A stretch of DNA of 64,000 bases from Rhodospirillaceae bacterium (GTDB taxonomy: Bacteria > Pseudomonadota > Alphaproteobacteria > SP197): assembly GCA_002722885.1 (NCBI GenBank), contig PBNE01000006.1:147690-211689 (forward strand), given 5' to 3'. A program made the translations under genes and the position numbers. This document shows positions 25,027-33,974 of this stretch, one piece after another. The notes under the pieces are model-generated. The model was not told the DNA's origin. It worked only from the letters and a program-made list of their open reading frames with translations, and did no database searches. Numbering within the stretch: position 1 is the first letter of the stretch; each line of letters begins with the position of its first letter.

Positions 25027-27749
25027 TGTCCGATCCGCTCCAGGATCGTGGGCAGATGAACGGCGTCAGCCTTGTAGTTGCCGGTCATGGCGTACATCGC
25101 AAGATTGACGCCGAACCGGAATGCCATCTCGCGCTGGCGCTCGCCGCCCGGGACCACAGCGTAGAGCGGCTGAAGCTGATCGTTGAGCGCCCATGCCGAG
25201 ACCCAGTCGTTGCTGCCGATCAGAATGGCCGAGACTCCGTCGTTGGGTCCCCCGTGATCCCGTTCGACCCAGACTGAACCCCCATCCCAACGTCCCGGGA
25301 AGCCGGACAAGATGTAGTAGGACTGCGTCAGAACGTGGCCGCTCGGCACACGCACGAGAGCGGGAATGTTTAGCCCGCCGAGCAGCTCGGGAAGCCTCGC
25401 AGCGTTCGGGCCGGTTCCGGTCACCCCATCCATCTCGGCTTCGGCATCACGCGTGTCGACGACCAGAATGCCGCCGGCTGCGAGGTAGTCATCCAGCTTC
25501 GCCTTGGCCGCGGCTGAAGGTACGGGCTGTTCTTCGGTGATCGCCCAGTAGACCATGGGGTAAAGGATCAGATCGTCGGTCTCCAACTCCACGCCGACCG
25601 GCTCGCCGGGTTCGACCGAGGTACGGGCAGTGAGGATCATGCACAGCCCACGCAAGCCGGCATAGGAGATCCTGTCGACCTGACTGTCACCGGTCATCAC
25701 ATAGGCGAAGCGGACCTCCAGCGCGGCCACCGGGATGCCGTCTTCGGTATAGGCCTCGTCTTGCGCCTGCGCCCGGTCGGGTGCGAGCAGGACGAAAAGG
25801 AGCGGGATTGTAGCCAGGCGTGTTCCGGTGCCGAACCCGGGAACCAGCCCGCGCAGCGCCATGCTGGCGTAAATCTCGACCAGCGCCAGAATAGCCGCCA
25901 AGGCGTAGATGAAGGGCCTGAGGTCGATTTCCTCGCCGCGCTCGAAACCGGTCTGTGTCACTTCGGCGGGCAGCTGCAACGCCTCCGGTTCCGGGATCGC
26001 CGAACCGAGGTTGAGTGTGCGCCGCAGGTCGAGTGTGCCATAGACACCTGGAGGCATTTCGGGCCCTGGCGTGGCCTCGGCGAAGCCGTTGGCAGGAATC
26101 GCAGTGGCGGTCGCCGGCGGTGGCGCCAGAACGCCGAAACCGGTCAGCGTCTGAATCGCCGGCAGCGGCTGCTCACCGAGCTCTGCTCCGGCGCCCTGAG
26201 ACAGATCGACCAATCTCTCCATCATGCCTGCAAACAGGCCGGAAATCGGCAGGTTGGTCCACTGTGTGTTGGCCGACGTGTGCACAAGAACCAGCCAGCC
26301 GTCGCCACGCTTGTCCATCGTGACCAGCGGTGTGCCATCCTCTAGCCGCGCCCATGTCTTGTTCGTCAGATCGACCGAGGGTTCGGCCAGAACCTGACGG
26401 TCGATCAGGACGTCCGGCGGCGGCTCTAACCCGGCGAAGGGAGAGGTGTGGTCAAAAGGCGCGATGCGCTGTGCGCTCGACCAGCTCATGGCACCACCGA
26501 GTGCCCGGTCCCGGCCACGGATATCGACCGGTACCAGGTCGTCGCTCGCCTGCGAGAAGGCGGGACCGGCGAATCGGATCAGAATGCCGCCGCCGTCCAT
26601 CCATTCTTCCAGGGCCGGACGGTCGGTATCTGGGACGATGCCGACATCGGCCAGGATAATGACCGCTGGCGGGTTCTGGAGCAGAAGCTCCAGCGAGCCC
26701 GATCGGGTTTCGGCAGCCGATTCCAGGGCGCGTCCGATATAGTAGATCGGTGACAACAGAGGTTGCTGGCTTTCCAGATCGCCGCCAGCGACCAAGCCGA
26801 CCGGCGGCCTTCGCCAGCGATTGTCCAGCAAGACCACAGCAGCGGCCGTGGATTCGTTTTCGATTTCGAGCTCGGCGATCCGGTTGCGCATTTCCGTCGG
26901 TACGGTCAATGCGGCCTCCGCACGGGCCTCGCCTTCCTCGAAGACCAGCGCTTGGCGGGCGACAAGATTGCCCTCCTCGTCGTTGGCGGCGACCCAGATA
27001 TGGCGCGCGGGACTGGTACCGGCGCGCAGAGCCTCCAGAACCAGTACACCGTCCTCTTCCCGGGGTGCCAACAGGGCCAGAGCCGGCATCGATTGCAGAT
27101 TGGACATGATGGTGAGGTCGCCGAGGCCTTCGAGGGTCTCCAGGAACACGCTGTCGCCATCAGTCGCGACCCCATCGCTCAACCAGAAGACCTGGCTCAC
27201 CGAGTCGAGATCCTGCAGGGCCTCCGCTGCGGCCGCTCGGTCCACGGGCCATGGCGCGGGAAGCATGGCGCTCAGCAGGCCCGTGGCGTCCTGTGGTGTC
27301 ATCAGGCCCGTATGGCTCATCGTGGCATTGCTGTCGCGTGGTGCGGTGGTCATCAACACAATCGACCGGTCCTGCCGCTCGGCTAGACCGATGAGGTTGC
27401 GCACAGCGGCGACACGGTCGGGCCAGTCGCGCGCGGCGGCCCAGCCGTCGTCGACCACGACCAGCATGTTGCCGGGCGCCAGCGTTCGGTGCGACGGATT
27501 GATCAGGGGATGGGCAACCGCGAGGATCAACAGAGCGACCAGCGTGATGCGCAGCAGAATTAGCCACAGCGGAGTTGATTCCGCGGCGCGGCGATCGGTG
27601 TCGAGCCCGAACAGCAGGCGGGTTGCCGGGAACGGCACCTTGCGCGGCATCGGCGGCACCACCTTGAGTAGCCACCACAACAGCGGCACCAGCACGAGCG
27701 CGATCAGCGCCCATGGCACCAGAAAGGCAAGGGGTCCCAGTGTAGCCAC
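25023..27749 (-). CDS. BatA N-terminal and DUF4159 domain membrane protein
   Basis: A 908-aa protein with an aerotolerance BatA-type N-terminus (two helices around residues 8-80 with PMPRKVPFPATRLL between), a long periplasmic part with a vWA-like VVVDDGWAAARDW, a helix near residue 630, and a C-terminal DUF4159 domain (FAYVMTGDSQVDRISYAGL onward). The start is GTG, 2 bp after the DUF58 stop. The family is a regular partner of MoxR ATPases and DUF58 proteins, probably forming a membrane complex that the ATPase remodels. No enzymatic activity can be read. Confidence 0.85.
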   Translation of the reverse strand: MATLGPLAFLVPWALIALVLVPLLWWLLKVVPPMPRKVPFPATRLLFGLDTDRRAAESTPLWLILLRITLVALLILAVAHPLINPSHRTLAPGNMLVVVDDGWAAARDWPDRVAAVRNLIGLAERQDRSIVLMTTAPRDSNATMSHTGLMTPQDATGLLSAMLPAPWPVDRAAAAEALQDLDSVSQVFWLSDGVATDGDSVFLETLEGLGDLTIMSNLQSMPALALLAPREEDGVLVLEALRAGTSPARHIWVAANDEEGNLVARQALVFEEGEARAEAALTVPTEMRNRIAELEIENESTAAAVVLLDNRWRRPPVGLVAGGDLESQQPLLSPIYYIGRALESAAETRSGSLELLLQNPPAVIILADVGIVPDTDRPALEEWMDGGGILIRFAGPAFSQASDDLVPVDIRGRDRALGGAMSWSSAQRIAPFDHTSPFAGLEPPPDVLIDRQVLAEPSVDLTNKTWARLEDGTPLVTMDKRGDGWLVLVHTSANTQWTNLPISGLFAGMMERLVDLSQGAGAELGEQPLPAIQTLTGFGVLAPPPATATAIPANGFAEATPGPEMPPGVYGTLDLRRTLNLGSAIPEPEALQLPAEVTQTGFERGEEIDLRPFIYALAAILALVEIYASMALRGLVPGFGTGTRLATIPLLFVLLAPDRAQAQDEAYTEDGIPVAALEVRFAYVMTGDSQVDRISYAGLRGLCMILTARTSVEPGEPVGVELETDDLILYPMVYWAITEEQPVPSAAAKAKLDDYLAAGGILVVDTRDAEAEMDGVTGTGPNAARLPELLGGLNIPALVRVPSGHVLTQSYYILSGFPGRWDGGSVWVERDHGGPNDGVSAILIGSNDWVSAWALNDQLQPLYAVVPGGERQREMAFRFGVNLAMYAMTGNYKADAVHLPTILERIGQ

Positions 27750-27751
27750 GA

Positions 27752-28633
27752 TCAGGTCACCTGGCCGGCAAGGTCGACGTAGAGCGGCAACAGTGCTGCC
27801 TGGGGTGCGCCGTCGGTGTGATGGGTCGTGAAGCTCCAGCCCATCGTGCGGGTCAGCCTTGCCAGTGCCTCTCGGTGTGCGTTCAGGCGGTGCACATAGT
27901 CGCTGCGCAAAGCCTCGGCACGGCTCGCCAGCATGATGCCTTCACTTTCAAGGCCATCGAACAGGATGCGCCCGGCATAGGGCAGGGTCTCCTCGGCAGG
28001 ATCGAGAACCTGGACCAGATGGGCGATGACGCCGGAGCCGGCGAAGTGTTTTATCATGGTTTCAAGCTGATCGAGTGGTTCCAGGAAATCTCCGACCAGC
28101 ACGAGCTGCGCATGCTTGGGAAGAATCTCCAGGGGCGGCAGACTGGAAGGTTCATCACCGTCTTCGTGGGTCAGGCGTGTCGCGAACCGTGTCAGCGCTG
28201 CGCTGCCCGTGCGTGGCCGACGGTCGGTGCCCAGCAGTGCGATGTTCTCGTCACCGCGCACCAGGAGAACAGCCAGCGCCATCAGGATCAGCTGTGCCCG
28301 CTCGAGCTTGGTTGTGTCGGAGAGACGAGAACCAAAACGCATGGAGGCTGAAGCATCGGCCCAAAGCCAGACACTCTCGGCCGCCTCCCACTCGGTCTCG
28401 CGGACATAGAGACGCGTCGACTTTGCCGAGGCGCGCCAATCAATCATGGTTGCGGCGTCGCCTCGCTCGTAGCGGCGAAACTGCCAGAACGTCTCACCCG
28501 GCCCGACACGGCGCCGGCCGTGCACGCCTTGCGCGACGATCGCCGCAACCTGCTCGGCCTTGACCAGCAGGGGTGGGAGATGGGCGACGAGTTGCTCGGC
28601 GCGCCGCCTGAAACTGACGGCGGTTTCAGCCAC
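27752..28633 (-). CDS. DUF58 domain protein (MoxR-associated)
   Basis: A 293-aa cytosolic protein with the DUF58 core motif, GPGETFWQFRRYERGD followed by IDWRASAKS near residues 43-70, and a vWA-like C-terminal half. DUF58 proteins accompany MoxR ATPases and are thought to link them to membrane partners. The start is GTG at 28633. It sits 33 bp after the MoxR gene and 2 bp before the DUF4159 gene, so it is cotranscribed with both. Confidence 0.9.
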   Translation of the reverse strand: MAETAVSFRRRAEQLVAHLPPLLVKAEQVAAIVAQGVHGRRRVGPGETFWQFRRYERGDAATMIDWRASAKSTRLYVRETEWEAAESVWLWADASASMRFGSRLSDTTKLERAQLILMALAVLLVRGDENIALLGTDRRPRTGSAALTRFATRLTHEDGDEPSSLPPLEILPKHAQLVLVGDFLEPLDQLETMIKHFAGSGVIAHLVQVLDPAEETLPYAGRILFDGLESEGIMLASRAEALRSDYVHRLNAHREALARLTRTMGWSFTTHHTDGAPQAALLPLYVDLAGQVT

Positions 28634-28666
28634 GGTCAGGCCACCGATGAGAAGGTGACGGAGCCA

Positions 28667-29668
28667 TCAGGCAAGTGGTGCTTTCAGTCTCTGGATGACC
28701 TGGTCGACGGTGACGCCGTCTGCACGCGCGGCGAAGGTCAGGGCCATGCGGTGGCGCAGGACCGGGCCCGCAAGAGCCACGACGTCGTCGATCGACGGTG
28801 CGAAGCGACCATCGAGCAGAGCGCGTGCGCGAACAGCCAGCATCAAGGCCTGGCTGGCGCGTGGGCCGGGTCCCCAGGCAATCTGCGTGTTGCCGTCTTC
28901 GGTCGCGGGGCGTCCAGAGCGAACCAGAGAGAGGATGGCTTCGACCACGCTCTCACCAACCGGGATTCGGCGGACCAGCTTTTGGGCGTCCATCAGTTCG
29001 TCACCATCGAGGATCTGGCCGGGCTGTTCTTCTTCGGCGCTGGTTGTGACCACCAGCATTTCACGTTCGGCATCGCGATTCGGATAGTCGACATCGACTT
29101 CCATCAGAAAGCGGTCCAGCTGAGCCTCGGGCAGAGGATAGGTGCCTTCCAGCTCAAGCGGGTTCTGGGTCGCCAGAACGTGGAACGGCTCGGGCAGGGG
29201 GTGGCGTGTGCCGGCGACCGACACGGCCCGCTCCTGCATGGCCTGCAACAGAGCTGACTGGGTGCGCGGGCTGGCCCGGTTGATTTCGTCAGCCATCAGA
29301 AGCTGACAGAAGACAGGCCCCTGAATGAAACGGAAGGCGCGACGCCCGGCATCGGATTCTTCAAGCACTTCGGAGCCCAGGATGTCGGCGGGCATGAGGT
29401 CGGGGGTGAACTGGACCCGCTTGTCCTGCAGGCCCATGACGGTGCCGATGGTTTCGACCAGTTTGGTCTTGCCCAATCCCGGCACGCCGATGAGCAGGGC
29501 ATGGCCGCCGGCCAGCAGCGTGATCATGGTCTGCTCGACAACGGCGTCCTGGCCGAAAATGACCTTGCCGACGACCTGGCGCGCTTCGGCGAGCCTGGCG
29601 CCGACACGGTCGATTTCGGCAGTCAGCGCGGAGGCGTCCTGCAACGGATTGTTCTGATTTTCGGCCAT
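28667..29668 (-). CDS. MoxR-family AAA+ ATPase
   Basis: A 333-aa AAA+ ATPase. The Walker A-like loop is GVPGLGKTKL near residue 57, Walker B lies in LLMADEINRASPRTQSALL near residue 120, and sensor 1 is in LATQNPLELEGTYPLPEAQLDRF. The family acts as a chaperone that assembles or activates protein complexes, usually with vWA-containing partners such as those encoded downstream. I chose ATG 29668 with a GGGGAG site over the ORF-track start 20 codons upstream. It heads the four-gene unit and is divergent from the DUF1285 gene. Confidence 0.93.
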   Translation of the reverse strand: MAENQNNPLQDASALTAEIDRVGARLAEARQVVGKVIFGQDAVVEQTMITLLAGGHALLIGVPGLGKTKLVETIGTVMGLQDKRVQFTPDLMPADILGSEVLEESDAGRRAFRFIQGPVFCQLLMADEINRASPRTQSALLQAMQERAVSVAGTRHPLPEPFHVLATQNPLELEGTYPLPEAQLDRFLMEVDVDYPNRDAEREMLVVTTSAEEEQPGQILDGDELMDAQKLVRRIPVGESVVEAILSLVRSGRPATEDGNTQIAWGPGPRASQALMLAVRARALLDGRFAPSIDDVVALAGPVLRHRMALTFAARADGVTVDQVIQRLKAPLA

Positions 29669-29736
29669 GTGTCTCCCCGAGGAGGTGTTCGTGCGTATAT
29701 TAGTGTTCGTTTGACAATACGGTATCACGCCCTGCC

Positions 29737-30267
29737 ATGACCGCTACAAATGCCCGTGAGGATCAAAAGGTCCATGAACTGCTTACGGGCGCGATCGACA
29801 TCCGGATTGCCCGCGACGGCACCTGGTATCACGAGGGTGGTGCTATCCGCCGCAAGCCAATGGTCAAGCTATTTGCCGGCATACTGCGGCGCGACGATGA
29901 CGGATCGTTCTGTCTTCAGACTCCCTATGAAAAGCGAACCATCATTGTCGAAGACGCGCCCTTTGTTGCCGTCGAAGCTATGGTTTCGAGGGCTGAGGAA
30001 GGTCAGGCGGTTCGCTTTCGCACCAATGTCGACGACGAGGTCACTGCCGGGCCCGATCACCCTATCCGCGTCGAAATCGATGCCGAGACCGGCGAGCCCT
30101 CGCCCTATGTGCTGGTGCGCGAGGGCTTGGAGGCACTGATTGCCCGGTCCGTCTATTACGATCTTGTCGGGCACGGCAGAACGGACACACGGGATGGCCG
30201 TGAGGTCTTGGGCATCGATTCGGGGGGTTGCTTCTTTGTCCTGGGCGAGATTGCCGATGACGCGTGA
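29737..30267 (+). CDS. DUF1285 family protein
   Basis: A 176-aa soluble protein of the DUF1285 family. Typical features are DGTWYHEGGAIRRKPMVKLFAGILRRDDDG in the first third and the later TPYEKRTIIVEDAPFVAVEA. The fold is known for some members but no function is established. It opens a plus-strand run of closely packed genes (Nudix, DUF6111, cca) and overlaps the Nudix gene by 11 bp, so it is probably in the same transcript. This order is common in alphaproteobacteria. Confidence 0.88.
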   Translation: MTATNAREDQKVHELLTGAIDIRIARDGTWYHEGGAIRRKPMVKLFAGILRRDDDGSFCLQTPYEKRTIIVEDAPFVAVEAMVSRAEEGQAVRFRTNVDDEVTAGPDHPIRVEIDAETGEPSPYVLVREGLEALIARSVYYDLVGHGRTDTRDGREVLGIDSGGCFFVLGEIADDA

Positions 30268-30841
30268 CGAGGTCCTGCGTGCGCTGGAGGCGATGGCGCC
30301 ACCGGTGATCGAGCCGCCGCTTTCGGACTGGGAAGAGGGTGAGGCGCACCGCCGCGCTGCCGTTCTGGTGCCTTTGGTCGATCATGACGATGGTCTCACT
30401 GTCATTTTCGGTCAGCGCTCCAAGGCATTGCGTCGACACGCCGGCGAGGTCGCCTTTCCGGGCGGCCGGATCGAGGAGGGAGAGGATGAAATCGGAGCAG
30501 CCTTGCGCGAAGCCGAGGAAGAGGTCGGGCTGAGGCCGGAACAGGTCCGGATCGTCGCCCGGCTGGACACCCACAGGGCGGGCTCGGGTTTCGCGATGGC
30601 GCCTCACGTCGGACTGGTCGGACCGCCAGTAGACCTGGTGCCCGACGGTGTGGAGATAGAAGAAGCCTTCGAGGTGCCGCTGTCCTTCCTTCTGGATCCC
30701 GACAACCATCGGCGTGAAAGCCTGTTCTGGCGGGGTGCTGACCGCTGGTACAGTGTCTTCGAATACGGCCCCCGCTACATCTGGGGAGCCACGGCCACGG
30801 TTCTGGTTAACCTTCTGCAAGTCCTGCGCGGAGAACGCTGA
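30257..30841 (+). CDS. Nudix hydrolase, CoA pyrophosphatase-like
   Basis: A 194-aa protein with a full Nudix box (GGRIEEGEDEIGAALREAEEEVGL, starting near residue 75) and, just before it, the RHAGEVAFPGG pattern typical of NudL-type CoA pyrophosphatases. It would cleave CoA or a related nucleoside diphosphate, using Mg or Mn bound by the glutamates of the box. I chose ATG 30257, inside the end of the DUF1285 gene, as the extra 39 residues of the ORF track are in shadow sequence. It ends one base into the start of the next gene. Confidence 0.9.
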   Translation: MTRDEVLRALEAMAPPVIEPPLSDWEEGEAHRRAAVLVPLVDHDDGLTVIFGQRSKALRRHAGEVAFPGGRIEEGEDEIGAALREAEEEVGLRPEQVRIVARLDTHRAGSGFAMAPHVGLVGPPVDLVPDGVEIEEAFEVPLSFLLDPDNHRRESLFWRGADRWYSVFEYGPRYIWGATATVLVNLLQVLRGER

Positions 30842-31116
30842 TGCGTTATCTGTTGCCTGTCCTTCTGATTGCGATACCGCTGATCAGCTACCTCATCTGG
30901 TATGCGCAGGCCCGCCGCAAGGCGGAGCTGCGTGAGGAAGGTGAGTTGCCGGCCTGGCGTGATGCTCCCTGGACATGGATTGTCGTCGGAACGGCCGCAG
31001 TGCTGTCGCTGGCACTGATTGGCCTTGCGTTCGATACTGGTGGTGATCCGCGCGGCACCTATGTGCCTGCTCATGTCGAGGATGATGAGGTGATCCCGGG
31101 TTATGTCGAAGATTGA
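30841..31116 (+). CDS. DUF6111 family small membrane protein
   Basis: A 91-aa inner-membrane protein with two predicted helices (residues 3-21 and 45-64), a basic loop between them and an acidic C-terminal tail. Its size, position between the Nudix and cca genes, and the LIWYAQARRKAEL segment match DUF6111 as I know it. No function is known. Its 3' end overlaps the start of cca by 14 bp. Confidence 0.8.
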   Translation: MRYLLPVLLIAIPLISYLIWYAQARRKAELREEGELPAWRDAPWTWIVVGTAAVLSLALIGLAFDTGGDPRGTYVPAHVEDDEVIPGYVED

Positions 31117-32332
31117 CGACAAGTTGATTGATGTCGGTGCCGTACCAGCGCTCTCCGGTGATGCAGCCCGTGCTGTTGTGGCCGCACTGACGCGTGATGG
31201 AGCCGATGTCCGATTTGTTGGCGGCTGTGTTCGCGATCTTCTCCTCGGCGAGCCGTTGAGTGATGTCGACCTGGCGACGCCGGATCGACCAGAGACCATT
31301 GTCGCGCTGCTCGAAGCTGGAGATATCAAGGCCGTTCCCACCGGCCTGAAACACGGCACCGTCACGGCTGTAGCGAAAGGTGTGCCCTTTGAAATCACCA
31401 CACTCAGAATCGATGTCGAAACCGACGGACGTCATGCCGAGGTTGCGTTCACTGATGACTGGGAGGCTGATGCGGCCCGCCGAGATTTCACAATTAACGC
31501 CATGAGCCTGACGCCCGATGGTTCGCTGTTTGACTATTTCGAAGGCCGCTGCGATCTCGCGCGACAGTGCGTCCGATTTGTCGGCAATGCGAGGACCCGG
31601 ATCAGCGAAGACTATCTCCGGGTCCTGCGTTTCTTCCGCTTCCTCGCCCAATTGCCGGCCGCACAACCCGACGAAGCTGCGGTCGATGCCTGCCGCGAAG
31701 CTGCGGGACGGCTCGGCGGGCTCTCGGCCGAACGGATCCAGGCCGAACTCCTGAAGCTCCTGAAGGCTAGAAACCCGGTTCCCGCCATCGAGCTGATGCG
31801 CGGCACCGGCGTGCTCGAAGCCATGCTGCCGGAGGCCGGATCGTCTGTGGACCTGATGGCGCTGTCGGGCATCGATGATGGTGATCCCGTCCGGCGCCTG
31901 GCAGCATTGGCTCCTGACGGTGGTGCGGCTATTGCGCACCGGCTCAAAATGTCGAACGACGACAAGGCGCGCCTGTCTCAGCTTTCACCGCCGGCTCTGT
32001 CGCTGGATGTTGCAGCTACGGCACAGGATGTGCGCCAAGTAATCTACGATATCGGTTCGGCGCGCGTCCGGGACATGATTCTCCTCGGCTGGTCAGCGGA
32101 CCGCGAGGGTCGTGCCGCTGCCTGGCGCGCTATGATGGAGGTCGTGAACGCTTGGGAGAGTCCCGAACTCCCGATCAAGGGTGCCGATGCGGTCTCGCTC
32201 GGATTGAAAAGCGGCCCTGACGTCGGCGAAGCTCTCAGGGCGGTCGAACGCTGGTGGCGCAGTCAGGACTTCCAACCGGATCGCGAGGTCTGCATGGCGG
32301 TCCTGCGTCATCATCTCGGATCCGTGCGATGA
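31103..32332 (+). CDS. cca: CCA tRNA nucleotidyltransferase
   Basis: A 409-aa class II nucleotidyltransferase that adds or repairs the CCA end of tRNAs. The head domain shows FVGGCVRDLLLG and the catalytic DVDLATP near residue 55, then RRDFTINAMSL near residue 128, and RISEDYLRVLRFFRF in the neck region. The length is normal for alphaproteobacterial enzymes. It is part of the plus-strand Nudix-DUF6111-cca unit, and its TGA overlaps an ATG of the next ORF, coupling it to copper-related genes. Confidence 0.93.
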   Translation: MSKIDDKLIDVGAVPALSGDAARAVVAALTRDGADVRFVGGCVRDLLLGEPLSDVDLATPDRPETIVALLEAGDIKAVPTGLKHGTVTAVAKGVPFEITTLRIDVETDGRHAEVAFTDDWEADAARRDFTINAMSLTPDGSLFDYFEGRCDLARQCVRFVGNARTRISEDYLRVLRFFRFLAQLPAAQPDEAAVDACREAAGRLGGLSAERIQAELLKLLKARNPVPAIELMRGTGVLEAMLPEAGSSVDLMALSGIDDGDPVRRLAALAPDGGAAIAHRLKMSNDDKARLSQLSPPALSLDVAATAQDVRQVIYDIGSARVRDMILLGWSADREGRAAAWRAMMEVVNAWESPELPIKGADAVSLGLKSGPDVGEALRAVERWWRSQDFQPDREVCMAVLRHHLGSVR

Positions 32333-32727
32333 AACTGTCGTCAAGCCGTGCTATGCAACATCCCATGACAATGTCGTCTGGCCTGAGCCGCCTTGTGGCT
32401 CTCTGGCTTGCCGTGGTTCTCGTCACGGCACCGATGAGTGCGCACGCGCTGGCTCCGGGAGCTGACGACGATCACACCATCTACGCGATTCTCTCACAGA
32501 CGTGCCTCGACCTCGAGGACACCACGACAGGCAAGGCTGATCCGGTATCGCAGCACATCACCTGCACGGGGTGTGTGCCCGGCTGCTGCGCCAGTGTTCA
32601 GGCACAGGGGTCGTGGCATCGGATGGACGTGGTTGCCTGGAAGCAACGCGCGCCGACCGTCGAGTCGACCCGCCGTGACGGTGCATCGCACAACCAGCAT
32701 CAGGCCCGCTCTCCCCCCGACGTCTGA
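32329..32727 (+). CDS. Small secreted cysteine-rich protein, DUF2946-like
   Basis: A 132-aa protein with a hydrophobic segment (about residues 20-40, ending SAHA) that looks like a signal peptide, followed by a cysteine motif TCTGCVPGCC near residue 83. Proteins of the DUF2946 type have this layout and often neighbour copper transport or PCuAC/Sco genes, as here. The ATG at 32329 overlaps the cca stop; internal ATGs at 32353 and 32365 would give a more usual signal peptide length. A copper-binding or copper-stress role is inference. Confidence 0.6.
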   Translation: MKLSSSRAMQHPMTMSSGLSRLVALWLAVVLVTAPMSAHALAPGADDDHTIYAILSQTCLDLEDTTTGKADPVSQHITCTGCVPGCCASVQAQGSWHRMDVVAWKQRAPTVESTRRDGASHNQHQARSPPDV

Positions 32728-32776
32728 TCGAATTCCCGATGTTTCGATCTCGATGTCTGGACCTGGAGTGTTTGCC

Positions 32777-33328
32777 ATGCGCCCTGCGCCGCAGTTTGTC
32801 GCGTTCCTGAGTTTTGTTGCCCTTGCCGTGGTTGTGACCGCGCAGGCGCACGAGACGACCCACAATAATCTCTATTTCATCCATCCTTGGATTGCCGAGC
32901 CGCCACCCGGCGTTTCGACGGTCGCCGGCTACGTCGTGATCGACAACGACGGCGACGCGGCAGAGCGGTTGATCGCCGTGTCTGCCCCCTTTGCCGAGAA
33001 GGCAGAGCTGCACAGCTCGTCGTTCAACGACGAAGGCATCATGACGATGCGTGAGGTCGAGCAGGGCCTCGAGGTTGAAGCCGGCGGCAGCGTTTATCTC
33101 GAGCCCGGCGGCTATCACATCATGTTGTTTGGTGTGGAAGAGACCCTTGTCTCTGGTGACCTCCATATGCTCACACTCACGTTCGAACATGCGGGTGAAG
33201 CCGAGGTCGAGTTTGTCATTCAGAAGCGGGATGAGCCGTCAGGGCACGGCGATGCCATCGATGATGAAGGCGGGATGACGATGGATCACGACACGTCGAT
33301 GGACATGGACCATGGAGACGATTCATGA
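32777..33328 (+). CDS. PCuAC-type periplasmic copper chaperone
   Basis: A 183-aa secreted protein with a signal peptide (FLSFVALAVVVTAQAH) and the PCuAC/DUF461 copper-binding motif: a His in ELHSS, Met residues in IMTMREV and the pair in GGYHIML, matching H(x)n-M-(x)21-H-x-M. It delivers Cu(I) to the CuA centre of cytochrome c oxidase together with Sco proteins. A Met/His/Asp-rich tail (MTMDHDTSMDMDHGDD) probably gives extra copper sites. I chose ATG 32777 with GGAGTG upstream; the ORF-track start is much too early. The 3' end overlaps the Sco gene by ATGA. Confidence 0.9.
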   Translation: MRPAPQFVAFLSFVALAVVVTAQAHETTHNNLYFIHPWIAEPPPGVSTVAGYVVIDNDGDAAERLIAVSAPFAEKAELHSSSFNDEGIMTMREVEQGLEVEAGGSVYLEPGGYHIMLFGVEETLVSGDLHMLTLTFEHAGEAEVEFVIQKRDEPSGHGDAIDDEGGMTMDHDTSMDMDHGDDS

Positions 33329-33927
33329 AACTCCGGAACATCACGATCGGGTTTGCCGCCGCGGCAACAATTGCAGTGACGGCCATGGCGGTGATGGAAC
33401 TGCAGCGACGCCAGGCCTTTGAAGCGGTCCAGAACATGCCGATCGATATCGGTGGCCCGTTCACGATGACGGCCCACGACGGTACACCGGTGACTGAGGA
33501 ATCACTCAAGGGTCGCCGCGCATTGATCTTTTTCGGCTTTACCTTTTGTCCTGATGTCTGCCCAACCACACTCAACGAGGTGGCGGCCTGGCTCGACGAG
33601 CTCGGTGAAGATGGCGAGCTGATTGACCCCTACTTCGTCAGCGTCGATCCGGCACGCGACACGCCCGAACGCATGGCCGAATACGCCGGATACTTCTCAC
33701 CGCGGATCACGGGCCTCGTCGGAACAGAAGAGCAGCTCGCCGCGATGGCGTCGTCCTATAAGGTCTACTATGCGCGCATCGACCTCGATGATGGCGATTA
33801 CCTGATGGATCACAGCGCGGCGGTTTACCTGATGGACGGCGATGGCAGGTTTTATGACGCCATCACGCACACCGCCACCTTCGAAGAGGCTGTGGCCAAG
33901 CTTCGCTTGCTGGTCGAGAACGGCTAA
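33325..33927 (+). CDS. SCO1/SenC family copper chaperone
   Basis: A 200-aa thioredoxin-fold protein anchored by an N-terminal helix. The copper ligands are in FCPDVCP near residue 74 and the distal His in DYLMDHSAA near residue 160. Sco proteins insert copper into, or reduce, the CuA site of cytochrome c oxidase and work with PCuAC, whose gene overlaps this one by 4 bp. Oxidase structural genes are not in the window. Confidence 0.93.
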   Translation: MKLRNITIGFAAAATIAVTAMAVMELQRRQAFEAVQNMPIDIGGPFTMTAHDGTPVTEESLKGRRALIFFGFTFCPDVCPTTLNEVAAWLDELGEDGELIDPYFVSVDPARDTPERMAEYAGYFSPRITGLVGTEEQLAAMASSYKVYYARIDLDDGDYLMDHSAAVYLMDGDGRFYDAITHTATFEEAVAKLRLLVENG

Positions 33928-33974
33928 CGTTGGAAGGTCAAGAGGCCCGCTCGGGCCGGGATCAGGGATAGCAG

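Noticed and set aside
29669-29736. TTGACA in the moxR-DUF1285 region as a promoter
   Set aside because: The element is too close to the DUF1285 start to serve it with any -10 box, and no good pairing was found on the other strand.
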